A DNA stretch of 13,931 bases. Origin: PNKC01 sp039917655 (GTDB taxonomy: Bacteria > Chloroflexota > Dehalococcoidia > Tepidiformales > Tepidiformaceae). The notes below the pieces were generated by a model, which ran no database searches, was not told where the DNA came from, and worked only from the letters and a program-made list of their open reading frames with translations. The translations under genes were made by a program, and so were the position numbers. Numbering within the stretch: position 1 is the stretch's first letter; each line of letters starts with the position of its first letter. The DNA lies in contig JBDSJC010000115.1 in the NCBI GenBank assembly GCA_039917655.1, positions 1 through 13,931 of the forward strand, in the 5' to 3' direction. Of the stretch, positions 1 through 6,984 are shown in pieces.

Positions 1-45
1 TCCATGGAGCTGTTCATGGAGAAGGTGATGGGTCCCGGCTTTTAG
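1..45 (+). CDS. C-terminal end of a possible + strand gene cut by the window edge
   Basis: The first 45 bases read as an open frame from the window edge to a TAG at 43-45, encoding SMELFMEKVMGPGF. The composition is protein-like, but only 14 residues are visible, so no family can be named. It would be convergent with the PLP-lyase gene. Its stop overlaps the stop (42-44, minus strand) of the frame that seems to encode the lost tail of that enzyme, a common arrangement for tightly packed convergent genes. It could be a chance open frame. Confidence 0.35.
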   Translation, partial: SMELFMEKVMGPGF

Positions 46-129
46 CCCTCGGCGAAGGCCGCCTGGAGGGCGTCCAGCTGCTCCGCGGTAGCAAGCGTTT
101 TGGCCTCCAGCGAAGAAGCTTGCGCGGCC
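42..129 (-). pseudogene. Out-of-frame C-terminal tail of the PLP-dependent lyase
   Basis: Directly after the TAA of the PLP-lyase gene, another minus-strand frame runs to a TAA at 42-44. It reads KAAQASSLEAKTLATAEQLD followed by ALQAAFAEG. This is an Ala/Glu/Gln-rich, helix-like sequence that looks coded rather than random. The frame has an upstream stop at 177-179 and no start codon of its own. Removing one base at position 132 (the T of the TAA on the minus strand) would join AAYN to KAAQ and add about 29 residues. It is therefore best read as the original C-terminus, separated by a one-base frameshift or a sequencing error. Confidence 0.5.
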
Positions 130-1368
130 TTAGTTGTAGGCCGCCGCCTTCGCCTGCGTCGCTTCCCCTTCGCGGGTCAGCGCGATGCACTCGGCGATGG
201 CCGCCACGTAGTCGGCGGCGATCGGTTCGTGCACGGGTGTGGGCATCATGTGGATGCCTTTGGGCTGTGTAGTGCCGCCGCACATCCAGCCACGCTTGCC
301 CATCAACGTCGCCACCTGCTGCATGTCGGCATCCTCCGCGCCGAAAGCGAAGGCCCAGAGTTGCGGGTCGCCGAAGACAGTGACGCCCGGGATCGCGGCC
401 AGGCCGCTGGTCATCGCTTCTTTGGCGCACATGGAAGCTGCCGCGATCTCCCGGTAGCCCGCCTGTCCGAGGAACTGCATGCCCGCCCAGGCAGCCGCGA
501 TCGCGCCGCCCGGACGCGTGCCCGTAAACGTGTAGGCAGAGTAGGTTCCGCTCGGCCATTCGTCCATGCTGTAGCGCGCGAACTCGCGGTGGGCTTTGGT
601 GCGAAAGGTGACCGTCGAGGCTGGTTTCGCGGCGTAGCCCGACTTGTGCAAGTCCGCCGAGATGGACGTGACGCCTGGGACCGCGAAGTCGAAGGCGGGC
701 ACCGCGTAGCCTAGTTGGCGGACAGAAGGAGCGAGAATGCCACCGACGCAAGCGTCAACGTGTAGCCAGAGCCCGTGCTCTTCCGCGATCGCCCCAATCT
801 CCTCGATAGAATCGACCAGCCCGAGGGAGTAGGAAGGCGCCGAGGCGTACAGGGCGACGGTCTGCGGCGTAATCGCAGCGCGCATCGCCGCCGGGTCGGC
901 TCGGTGGTCCGCCCCCTGGGGCACGCGGACGACTTTCATGCCGAGCATGTGCGCCGCTTTGCTCAGCGCCGGGTGAGCGGAGTATGCCGCCACGATCTCC
1001 GGCTGGGCGCCGCCTCTGCCGTTGGCTCGGGCCCATTCGCGGGCGGCGAAAATCGCCAGGAAAATGCTTTCCGTGCCTCCGGAAGTGAAGATGCTGGCGG
1101 TCTGTTCGTCTCCGGAGAGCAGGCCTTGCACGGCGCCGAGCACCTCCCGTTCCATCCGGCCGATGCTCGGGAAGACGCGGATGCCCAGGCCGTTCTCCAC
1201 CATGAACATTCCGAACGCCTCGCGCAGCACGTCTTCGAGCTCATCGCTGGCGTACCAGACGTAAGCGCCGTGGCGGCCGTTGCGCCAGTCCAGGTCGCCG
1301 CCGCGCATCTCCACCATCTCGTCGTGGATCTCGGACCATGGCCGGCCTCGTTCGGGTAGCGTCATCAT
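130..1368 (-). CDS. PLP-dependent group II decarboxylase / sphingosine-1-phosphate lyase-like protein
   Basis: This is a 412-residue fold-type I PLP enzyme of the group II decarboxylase superfamily. Its motifs resemble sphingosine-1-phosphate lyase and its bacterial relatives more than classical glutamate decarboxylase. Visible motifs are SGGTES (96-101, phosphate cup), YSAHPALSKAA with His132 expected to stack on the cofactor ring, HVDACVGG with Asp205 for the pyridine nitrogen, and SISADLHKSGYAAK with Lys242 as the probable Schiff-base lysine. The reaction would be C-C cleavage of a phosphorylated long-chain base or an amino-acid decarboxylation; the sequence does not settle which. The ATG ATG start is preceded by a GAGGAGG Shine-Dalgarno. 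There is no signal peptide, so it should be cytosolic. It appears to be transcribed alone. The C-terminus seems truncated by a frameshift at the TAA (130-132). Confidence 0.88.
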   Translation of the reverse strand: MMTLPERGRPWSEIHDEMVEMRGGDLDWRNGRHGAYVWYASDELEDVLREAFGMFMVENGLGIRVFPSIGRMEREVLGAVQGLLSGDEQTASIFTSGGTESIFLAIFAAREWARANGRGGAQPEIVAAYSAHPALSKAAHMLGMKVVRVPQGADHRADPAAMRAAITPQTVALYASAPSYSLGLVDSIEEIGAIAEEHGLWLHVDACVGGILAPSVRQLGYAVPAFDFAVPGVTSISADLHKSGYAAKPASTVTFRTKAHREFARYSMDEWPSGTYSAYTFTGTRPGGAIAAAWAGMQFLGQAGYREIAAASMCAKEAMTSGLAAIPGVTVFGDPQLWAFAFGAEDADMQQVATLMGKRGWMCGGTTQPKGIHMMPTPVHEPIAADYVAAIAECIALTREGEATQAKAAAYN

Positions 1369-1427
1369 TCGTCGCCCTCCTCGGGGGTGGGAGCGAGGAT
1401 ACCTCAGAGGGCGGAGAGACGTGCTGA

Positions 1428-1940
1428 GTGCCTGCCAAGGTCTACCCCGCTACGATGTTCGTCATCGCTGCTGCGATCCGCTACGGTTGGCAAATGACGG
1501 CGACAGTGAGCGATCCCGCGTACCACTTCACCATCCACATTCCCGGTTTCGTGCTCTTGGCCGCGCTCTTGCTGCTCACTGGATGGTTCGTCGTCATGAA
1601 GGTGTGGACCTCACCGGACGCCGGGGTCTACCGTTTCCCGCCGTCCGTCGAGATTTTCCGCGAAAGCATGGAAGGCGACATCTGGACCGCCGGCCTCCGC
1701 CTCGAGTCCGGGAGTGCGCTCGAAAGCCCGCTCGAAGGCTGGTACATCGCTGTGGGCGGCTCACAGCGAGCGATCCCAGTCGCCGTCGTCGCCACCACGG
1801 GCTCGCAGCCCCCGGGCGCTAGAGTCATGACCCTTTTTCTCTTCGCCCGCCTTCCGCCCGGCACCGGCGCGGTCGACCTGCGGCGCGATGGATATACGAT
1901 CCGGCTTCCGCTCGGCGGAATGGAGATCGCGGAACCATGA
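1428..1940 (+). CDS. Small single-pass membrane protein, unknown function (first of a pair)
   Basis: I do not recognise a family. The reading begins at GTG 1428 (170 residues), with GGAG about 11 nt upstream. In-frame ATGs at 1455 and 1494 are alternatives. The 1494 start would give a simpler protein beginning MTATVSDPAYHF. One transmembrane segment lies at about residues 38-58 (IPGFVLLAALLLLTGWFVVM). It is followed by roughly 110 residues rich in beta-forming residues and glycine, probably outside the membrane. The stop overlaps the next gene by 4 nt (ATGA), so the two are translationally coupled and their products may form a complex. The exact start is uncertain. Confidence 0.7.
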   Translation: MPAKVYPATMFVIAAAIRYGWQMTATVSDPAYHFTIHIPGFVLLAALLLLTGWFVVMKVWTSPDAGVYRFPPSVEIFRESMEGDIWTAGLRLESGSALESPLEGWYIAVGGSQRAIPVAVVATTGSQPPGARVMTLFLFARLPPGTGAVDLRRDGYTIRLPLGGMEIAEP

Positions 1941-2401
1941 ACTTCCGATCATTCAATCCCGGAGGCATCTCCGTTGAAGTGACATTCCCGCGCTGGCCGC
2001 TTCGTCTCGCTCAGCTGCTCATCGGGCTCGGGCTGGTCGCAATCCTGCTCCTGGTCAGCCTCGCCCTGGTCTTTCAAGGTGTTCGCTCCAGCACCGACTT
2101 CTCCGAAGCCATGGGAGTTACCGTAGTCAGTCGTGACGCGCAAGGAGTGCACGCAGAAGTTACCATCACCCGTGCCGATAGCGGCAACCTTCAGCTCGAT
2201 GGGTGGTCGCTCCTGCTCGACGATGGCGAGATTGCACCGGGCGTCGTCCGCAATGCAGCAGGTGCCCTCAATCTCGGCGACCATGCCGAATTCACCGTTG
2301 ACTTCGCCCTCTCGGCTGGTGCCAAGCCGGTTTGGCTCCGCTTCTCCGCGAAGGATCGGCCCACTTTATCCATCCCCATTCGCACTAAAGCCGCTCCGTA
2401 G
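1937..2401 (+). CDS. Small single-pass membrane protein, unknown function (second of a pair)
   Basis: This 154-residue protein starts at the ATG inside the ATGA overlap with the preceding gene. A transmembrane helix covers about residues 24-47 (LAQLLIGLGLVAILLLVSLALV). The remaining 105 or so residues alternate in a beta-sandwich-like pattern (VHAEVTITRADSGNLQLDGW, then HAEFTVDFALSAGAKPVWLRF). No catalytic motif, lipobox or cysteines are visible. Its architecture, one N-terminal anchor plus a beta-rich domain of about 100 residues, matches its upstream neighbour, so the pair may be ancient paralogues or subunits of one envelope complex. Function unknown. It is convergent with the protease gene across 148 nt. 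Confidence 0.75.
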   Translation: MNFRSFNPGGISVEVTFPRWPLRLAQLLIGLGLVAILLLVSLALVFQGVRSSTDFSEAMGVTVVSRDAQGVHAEVTITRADSGNLQLDGWSLLLDDGEIAPGVVRNAAGALNLGDHAEFTVDFALSAGAKPVWLRFSAKDRPTLSIPIRTKAAP

Positions 2402-2549
2402 CAGAGCGCGCGCGCTGGTCGCCGAACAAGCCGAGGCGGCGCCTCACCGTCAGCGACATCAGGCGCCTGGCGGCTTGCTCACCTCCCACTACAGAGTTCC
2501 GCGCACCACCACTCGGCACTCAGCCGCGGCGCTCCCGGCCACCGCCGGC
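2402..2549. other. Convergent intergenic region, weak hairpins
   Basis: This spacer of 148 nt lies between the + strand membrane-protein pair and the minus-strand protease. Short GC-rich inverted repeats are present: GAGGC-GGC-GCCTC near 2432, and on the minus strand CCGGC-GGTG-GCCGG just after the protease stop. Neither is followed by a T-run, so a classical intrinsic terminator cannot be claimed. No gene is seen here. Confidence 0.4.
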
Positions 2550-4769
2550 CTAGTTCATCGTGATGTTGCCAGGCGCTGTCATGTAAACCCAGTAGACCTT
2601 CAACTTGAACAGGCCGCCGAAATCGTTCAGGTAGCGCGCCTGGTTGGGGGCGTGGATCAGCCAACTGCTCGTCGCGTTGTCGAACTGGGCGAGTTCGCTG
2701 TACTTGCCAGCGACCTCCGAGAGCGCATCCGTCACCGCCTTGCTCGTGCCTGTGTACACGAAGTTATTCCAGCCCACGCGGAGGTTCAGCACTCTGCCGA
2801 CAGGCGGGTTGGGGTTCGGGGTGGCGGGGTTCGAAGCCGGCGCATTGATCCAGAACGGCTGGTACTGCTCCAGGGACGCCAGGTCGTTCACATAGGTGGG
2901 AACTCCCGGGAGGAACCGGCGGTATGCGCCACGCGTTTCGAGGAGTGGCTTCAGCGGGTCCCAGGCGTAAAGCGCCGTCCATGGAGTCGGGATAGAGCTG
3001 GTCGCCGATGGAAGCGGGCCCGCGGGGTCGAACTGCGCGATGTTGCTCCAGCCGCCGTTCAGCGTCTGTACAACCACAGCCCCCGGTGGCGGCGAAACGC
3101 TGCTGATTTCGCGCGCCGACAGCCCGAGGTCGATGTTGCGCGCGCCCCAGGTAATCGCCGGCACGGCCGGCAACCCGCCGACGCTGAACTTCACCGTCTT
3201 GCCAGGCGCGCCACAGCCCTGCTGCTCCGCCGAGCTGCGTACGCGGATGCTGTAGGGCGAGACCGGGCCGAAGGCGGTGACCTTTGTGCTGCCGCACTCG
3301 ATGCCGTCTACTGTTGCGCGCACGTCGGTGCCGTTGGGCACGTCTCGCCAGTCCTTCAGGGCGATGCCGCTGACCTGCATCGGCACCCGCGCCACGGCGC
3401 GGCCGATATCGATGATCCCGGCGCCGGCCCAGTTGCCGCCGTGCGGCGCGGGCTCGGCGGGAGTGGCCGCGTCCCGCGCGATCTGAATGTAGTCACCCGG
3501 GGCCAGCTTCGAGTTGCGCATCATCATCAGGGCGAACATCCCCGAGACGATTGGCGCCGAAAAGCTGGTGCCGCCTTCGTTACCCGTGTCCGCGTACGGG
3601 CTGCTCAACCCGATGTTCGATCGCGCCGTGCTGACGATGTGATTGCCCGGCGCGGCGAAATCGATCGCCGGGCCGTACGCGCTGTAGCGCGCCCAGGTGT
3701 TGCCGTTCAGGTTATCCGAGGCGCCAACCGCGATGACGTTCGGCAGGTCGGCGTACGCCGCCGGGAAGCCGACCGCCGTGTTCGCATCCTGTCCGTAGTT
3801 GCCCGCCGCCGCGACAATGATGATTCCGGCGTCGTTCGCCGCTTTTACCGCCGCCCGGAGGTTCGGCTGGTCGGTGTGCGTGGCCAGGCTAAGGCTGATG
3901 ATGTTGGCGCCGTTCCTGCGCGCGTACTCGATGGCATCCGCAACGTTGGAGACGTCCCCCTGCGCCTGTCCCCCGGGACCGGTGCCGCAATCGAGTACCT
4001 TGATCGGCATGATCCGCACGCTCCAGGCGACGCCCGCGATGCCCAGAGCGTTGTTGCCGGCGGCGCCGATGATCCCGGCTGCCAACGTGCCGTGGGAGCC
4101 GACGCGTGCGGGCCCGCTGCCGTTGTCGTCCGCCACGTTGCCGGTGGGGGTGTTCCCGGTGCCGGTCGCGTCGGAGTAGCCACAGACCGAGCTGCGGGTC
4201 TGTGTGAGGTTGACGAACCGGCAGCCGAAACGATCATTGATGCAGCCGTTGCTGTCGTGGTCCATGCCATCGCTGAAGCTGTCTTTGGGGTTCTCCCAGA
4301 TATGGCCGGCGAACTCTGGATGACCAAGGTCTAGCCCGGTGTCGAGTACGGCGACGATGATCGTGTTGTCCCCGGTTTCGATATCCCAGGCCTCTGGGGT
4401 ATGAATCGGCGCGAGATACTGGGCCTGCGTCACTCCCAGGCCGAACGCGTAGTACGGGTCGTTCGGGATCTCTGCGGCGTAGACCTTGCCATCGGCCTCC
4501 GCCGATTCCACCGAAGGCAGGCCGCGGAGTTCGGCCAAGAACTGGTCGCTGGACTTGCCCTTCGGCACAGCCAGTCGCCGGAATCCCTGTTCGGCCAGCG
4601 TTGGCGGTTGACCGCCCTTACGCGAGGATTCGCGTGCCGCCACGGTAAATTTCACCACAACGTATTCGTCTGGCGCATCTCCGGGGGCGGCGGAAGCTTT
4701 CCCAACGGCAGGACCGAAGAGAGTGCTGAGGACGCAGAACGCCAAAATGATTAGCCATCGCTCTCGCAC
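2550..4769 (-). CDS. Secreted subtilisin-like serine protease (S8) with two C-terminal aromatic modules
   Basis: This 739-residue peptidase S8 protein should cleave extracytoplasmic proteins. A signal peptide (about 1-28, ending ASA-APG) is followed by an N-terminal prodomain (about 34-103) with the usual 'KFTV...FLAELRGLPSVESAE' inhibitor pattern. The catalytic domain covers about 120-460. Its triad is Asp143 (VAVLDTGLD), His226 (GSHGTLAAG) and Ser402 (GGTSFSAP), with oxyanion Asn324 (AAAGN). Residues 464-550 look like a small beta domain with a Cys pair. Two related modules follow (about 570-645 and 659-733). The GTG start (4767-4769) has GGGGGAG upstream. Only 25 nt separate it from the upstream lipoprotein gene, so it is probably the last gene of a three-gene operon. 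No membrane anchor or sortase signal is seen, so release or cell-wall attachment is unknown. Confidence 0.93.
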   Translation of the reverse strand: MRERWLIILAFCVLSTLFGPAVGKASAAPGDAPDEYVVVKFTVAARESSRKGGQPPTLAEQGFRRLAVPKGKSSDQFLAELRGLPSVESAEADGKVYAAEIPNDPYYAFGLGVTQAQYLAPIHTPEAWDIETGDNTIIVAVLDTGLDLGHPEFAGHIWENPKDSFSDGMDHDSNGCINDRFGCRFVNLTQTRSSVCGYSDATGTGNTPTGNVADDNGSGPARVGSHGTLAAGIIGAAGNNALGIAGVAWSVRIMPIKVLDCGTGPGGQAQGDVSNVADAIEYARRNGANIISLSLATHTDQPNLRAAVKAANDAGIIIVAAAGNYGQDANTAVGFPAAYADLPNVIAVGASDNLNGNTWARYSAYGPAIDFAAPGNHIVSTARSNIGLSSPYADTGNEGGTSFSAPIVSGMFALMMMRNSKLAPGDYIQIARDAATPAEPAPHGGNWAGAGIIDIGRAVARVPMQVSGIALKDWRDVPNGTDVRATVDGIECGSTKVTAFGPVSPYSIRVRSSAEQQGCGAPGKTVKFSVGGLPAVPAITWGARNIDLGLSAREISSVSPPPGAVVVQTLNGGWSNIAQFDPAGPLPSATSSIPTPWTALYAWDPLKPLLETRGAYRRFLPGVPTYVNDLASLEQYQPFWINAPASNPATPNPNPPVGRVLNLRVGWNNFVYTGTSKAVTDALSEVAGKYSELAQFDNATSSWLIHAPNQARYLNDFGGLFKLKVYWVYMTAPGNITMN
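2568..3062 (-). repeat. Two tandem aromatic 'GW..N' modules in the protease C-terminus
   Basis: Protein residues of about 570-645 and 659-733 share an order of landmarks. Each has a GWSN or GWNN opening, a W/F-rich centre (LYAWDP versus LAQFDN), a proline turn, Y-NDL or L-NDF, then L-----FWI-APA or L----YWVYMTAP. From memory, similar modules recur in surface proteins of Chloroflexota. They probably bind cell-surface polymer or substrate, which is inference. The copies are diverged, so the duplication is old. Confidence 0.6.
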
Positions 4770-4794
4770 TCGCTCCCCCGTTCCTGGTGACGTT

Positions 4795-5625
4795 CTAGCG
4801 CCCTCCGCTGGTCGTCGGCAGCGGAGTGGGTAGTTGCCCGATAATGACCGGCGTCGGGATCGGCGTCGGCACCGGCGCGGGCCGGTTTCCGAGGATACGG
4901 TCGTCCATCAGGACCGCTATGTCACGCGCTTCATCGACGGTGATGAACTTGTCCGACCCGTTTACCTGGACAACGAAGACCGCATTCCCGCGCCGCACCA
5001 GCATCCGATAGTAGGCCGCAATCTGGTCGGACGTGCCGACCGTGCCGTTGACCAGCTTGTACGCGTTCGACTGGTTCCCGAGCTGCTTCGTGGGCGCCTG
5101 CTGCGTCGCCGGCCGGCCAAGATAGAATTTGTCCATGAATTCGTAAGCCTGGCTGGCGCCGGCGATCGTTTGGAACAGGTAGGCCTCGGCGCGGACGTAG
5201 TAGCGGCCGCGAAGCAGGTCCGCGGCGAGCCCGTCGGGCTCATAGGCCACCTGGTAGCCATCGATGATTTTCCAGGCGTTTGCCTTGTCTTCGCCCTCTT
5301 TGTTGTTCGTGAAGAGATAGCTGGAGGAGAACGTCCCAAGGTTCAGCGTGAACGAATCCGGTACGTTCACCTTCAACCCCTTGGGAAGCTCATCGATCGA
5401 AGGGACGACCTGGCTGGCCAGTCCACGCGTCTCTTTCTCGATCCCCCCGCTCGTCCCGCCTACGCTCACGCTGGGCCGAGTGGCAGTGGCCGTCGCGCCG
5501 GTTCCCGGCGTCGTGTTTTTCACCGTCTTGCTCACGTCCGTCCCGCCCCCGCAGCCCGCAACGAATGCTGCTCCGCCGAGCAGTATCGCCACAAAGGGAA
5601 GCAGGAACGTCCGCTGGAAACTCAC
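4795..5625 (-). CDS. Lipoprotein B, paralogue of the upstream lipoprotein
   Basis: This 276-residue protein has a lipoprotein signal: a hydrophobic stretch, then the lipobox FVAGC with Cys25 as the lipidation site. A low-complexity Thr/Ser/Gly linker (30-63) and a globular domain (about 75-250) follow, then a Pro/Thr-rich tail. It shares with the upstream lipoprotein an RGRYYVRAEAYLF-like strand, a GNQ..AY segment, and a late block RRGNAVFVVQVNGSDKFITV followed by DEARDIAVLMDDRILGN. The two are clear paralogues. The GTG start (5623-5625) lies inside the GTGA overlap with the upstream stop, indicating translational coupling. No enzyme motif is visible. A role as substrate-binding, protease-presenting or sensor partner of the secreted protease is inferred only from the operon. 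Confidence 0.85.
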   Translation of the reverse strand: MSFQRTFLLPFVAILLGGAAFVAGCGGGTDVSKTVKNTTPGTGATATATRPSVSVGGTSGGIEKETRGLASQVVPSIDELPKGLKVNVPDSFTLNLGTFSSSYLFTNNKEGEDKANAWKIIDGYQVAYEPDGLAADLLRGRYYVRAEAYLFQTIAGASQAYEFMDKFYLGRPATQQAPTKQLGNQSNAYKLVNGTVGTSDQIAAYYRMLVRRGNAVFVVQVNGSDKFITVDEARDIAVLMDDRILGNRPAPVPTPIPTPVIIGQLPTPLPTTSGGR

Positions 5626-6398
5626 TTCTTCGGGGACGCTGCGGGAGTGTAGTTGCTTGCCGGGGTGGGCTCGAGAGCCTCGGTCTTACCGAGCGCTTTT
5701 TGGTCCACCATGTGCGCCAGGTCCCGTGCGGTATCGATCTTCATGAAGCCGTCCGCGCCATAGGTGAAGACGACCGAGACCAGGTTGCCGCGGCGAAAGA
5801 GGTAGTAGTGGAAGACGGAGTTCACCGAACTGTTCGGGACCTTGCCTTCGATCCGCTGGAAGGCCGCGTACTGGTTGCCGACCGGCTGGGCGGTCAACGG
5901 CTGGTTGCCGGTGGTGGCCTTGAGGTAGCTGGCGAAGCGGTCGAACGCCTTTTTCGCGCCTTCCTTGTCATCGAACAGATGAGTCTCGATCTTCGAGTAG
6001 TACCCGCCCTGGAGTACCGCCTTTTCGCGGCCTTCCGGCGTGTATCCGGTTTCGTAGCCGCCCTGGTAGCCCCACTGCTTGAGCAGTGTTTGCCCTTCCT
6101 GGGCCGACGAGAATACGGGGGCCTTGGCATAGTCATCGGCGGTGAGGCGCAGCGTCGCGGGAATATCGACGATGAAGGTCGTCCCCAGGTCAGTCTGCGC
6201 GACCGCGAAACGGCTGACGGGCATCACTAGCGCCGGCGAGACCGAGTTGTCATTCGTGGACGATCTTGAGGGCTCCGCCGAGGCTGTGCCGGCGGCCACG
6301 TCATTGCTTCCGCCGCAGGCCACCATGGCGGGCATGAGAAGTGCGGCACACGCGCAAAAGAGGGCGGCGCGCACGGGCCGGGGGAGCCGGGGGGGCAT
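5622..6398 (-). CDS. Lipoprotein A, first gene of the lipoprotein-protease operon
   Basis: The frame is open upstream to 6635, but the start chosen is ATG 6396-6398. It has GGAG five bases upstream and gives a proper lipoprotein signal (MPPRLPRPVRAALFCACAAL, lipobox MVAC, Cys28). The mature protein of about 230 residues has a Ser/Ala/Asn-rich linker and then a globular domain. That domain ends in RRGNLVSVVFTYGADGFMKI and DTARDLAHMVDQKALG, matching the end of lipoprotein B. No known family was recognised and no catalytic residues stand out. It overlaps lipoprotein B by 4 nt (GTGA). The operon order is lipoprotein A, lipoprotein B, subtilase. The protein should be tethered to the outer face of the cytoplasmic membrane. 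Confidence 0.85.
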   Translation of the reverse strand: MPPRLPRPVRAALFCACAALLMPAMVACGGSNDVAAGTASAEPSRSSTNDNSVSPALVMPVSRFAVAQTDLGTTFIVDIPATLRLTADDYAKAPVFSSAQEGQTLLKQWGYQGGYETGYTPEGREKAVLQGGYYSKIETHLFDDKEGAKKAFDRFASYLKATTGNQPLTAQPVGNQYAAFQRIEGKVPNSSVNSVFHYYLFRRGNLVSVVFTYGADGFMKIDTARDLAHMVDQKALGKTEALEPTPASNYTPAASPKK

Positions 6399-6422
6399 AG
6401 AGACTCCGGGTCGAATGTCTCT
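6399..6422 (-). promoter_or_regulatory. Leader dyad overlapping the ribosome binding site of lipoprotein A
   Basis: AGAGAC (6399-6404) and GTCTCT (6417-6422) form a perfect 6-bp inverted repeat directly before the ATG, with 12 nt between the arms. In the minus-strand transcript the arm next to the start codon includes part of the GGAG-containing leader. A possible competing pairing is GGAGT (Shine-Dalgarno) with ACTCC slightly further upstream (6423-6427). Folding could mask the start site, but short repeats of this size also occur by chance. Confidence 0.3.
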
Positions 6423-6424
6423 GG

Positions 6425-6430
6425 AGTGTA
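6425..6430 (-). promoter_or_regulatory. Possible -10 element of the lipoprotein operon
   Basis: The minus strand reads TACACT, 26 nt before the ATG of lipoprotein A, a fair match to TATAAT. The sequence 17 nt further upstream (TTCCGC) is a poor -35. If used, it would give a leader of about 20 nt containing the Shine-Dalgarno. Confidence 0.25.
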
Positions 6431-6597
6431 CGCAGCAGCCCGGTTTGGCGGAAGAATCGAAAGTAACGAGGGAGTAAGGCGGGGGCGGTCGGAGGGATCC
6501 AGGGCAATCGTCTATTGCGGCCGCCACCGGCGGACGCCGCGGTCGCTGTGTTCGAAGTGCTGGGCAAGTTGGCCGATCTGCCGACTTCGGATGGGAA

Positions 6598-6687
6598 GAT
6601 CTCGAAGTTCGTCTTCCCGCGCTCAAGAAGGCCAAGAACCTCTTGCTGACGCTTTGTCAGCCGTTCGGCCGGCGGCCTCGCACTCAT
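6598..6687 (-). pseudogene. Remnant of a small LuxR-type (GerE) helix-turn-helix gene
   Basis: From ATG 6685-6687 the minus strand encodes MSARPPAERLTKRQQEVLGL followed by LERGKTNFEI. This is the first half of a LuxR/GerE DNA-binding domain: 'LT.RQ.EVL.L...GKTN.EI' is the usual first helix and turn. After residue 30 the similarity stops. The expected 'A..LGIS..TVK.HV' recognition helix is absent in this frame, and I could not find a clean continuation in the others. The open frame continues to 6301 but into lipoprotein A in another frame. No strong Shine-Dalgarno is present. It is probably a decayed gene fragment left in the divergent intergenic region. Confidence 0.45.
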
Positions 6688-6984
6688 GTCGCCACGCTAC
6701 CACCGGGGCCGGGCGCGCGCCCTACCCTATCCGCGAAATAACATCCGGAGATTGTTCTGCTCGAACCGGTCGATTTCCCAGGGTAGAGAATGCGGCAGCG
6801 GGGCGCTCGGAAACGTTTTCATCGCACTTCGGCGGCTTGCCATAGACCACGCCTATGGCTTACCGCCGAGCTATCCACTAGCAGGGCTTCCACACAGACC
6901 GTACAATTGCGGGCATCGTGCGCGCTGGGGCGTCACGGCGCCGCGCCTGTCCGTACCCAGCATTCAGCACTCAGGATTCGCTAG
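6688..6984. other. Upstream region of the thiolase gene, no gene seen
   Basis: Together with 6399-6687 this makes a 586-nt divergent spacer. Apart from the HTH remnant, no convincing coding frame was found: the open frames here have Arg/Ser/Pro-rich, shadow-like translations. A TACAAT hexamer at 6902-6907 is a possible -10 box for the thiolase gene, but its -35 region is weak. Confidence 0.4.
6902..6907 (+). promoter_or_regulatory. Possible -10 element for the thiolase gene
   Basis: TACAAT matches the TATAAT consensus at five of six positions and lies 77 nt before the ATG at 6985. The region about 17 nt upstream (TAGCAG) is a poor -35 match, so this is only a candidate. Confidence 0.25.

Noticed and set aside
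2400..2550. Intrinsic terminator between the convergent genes
   Set aside because: Only short GC-rich stems without a T-run are present.
2133..4334. Very long + strand open frame of 733 codons
   Set aside because: It lies opposite the subtilisin-like protease and is Arg/Val/Ala-rich without any motif. The protease frame carries the full catalytic triad, so this is an antisense shadow caused by high GC.
6530..6600. + strand stretch reading VFEVLGKLADL opposite the HTH remnant, similar to the 'VSEVLGKLGV' end of LuxR domains
   Set aside because: An inversion could explain it, but the intervening recognition helix is missing and the match is only about seven residues; chance is likely.
6399..6635. 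N-terminal extension of lipoprotein A (79 extra residues)
   Set aside because: The extension is Arg/Pro/Ser-rich and would place the lipoprotein signal internally. ATG 6398 has a good Shine-Dalgarno and makes a normal signal peptide.
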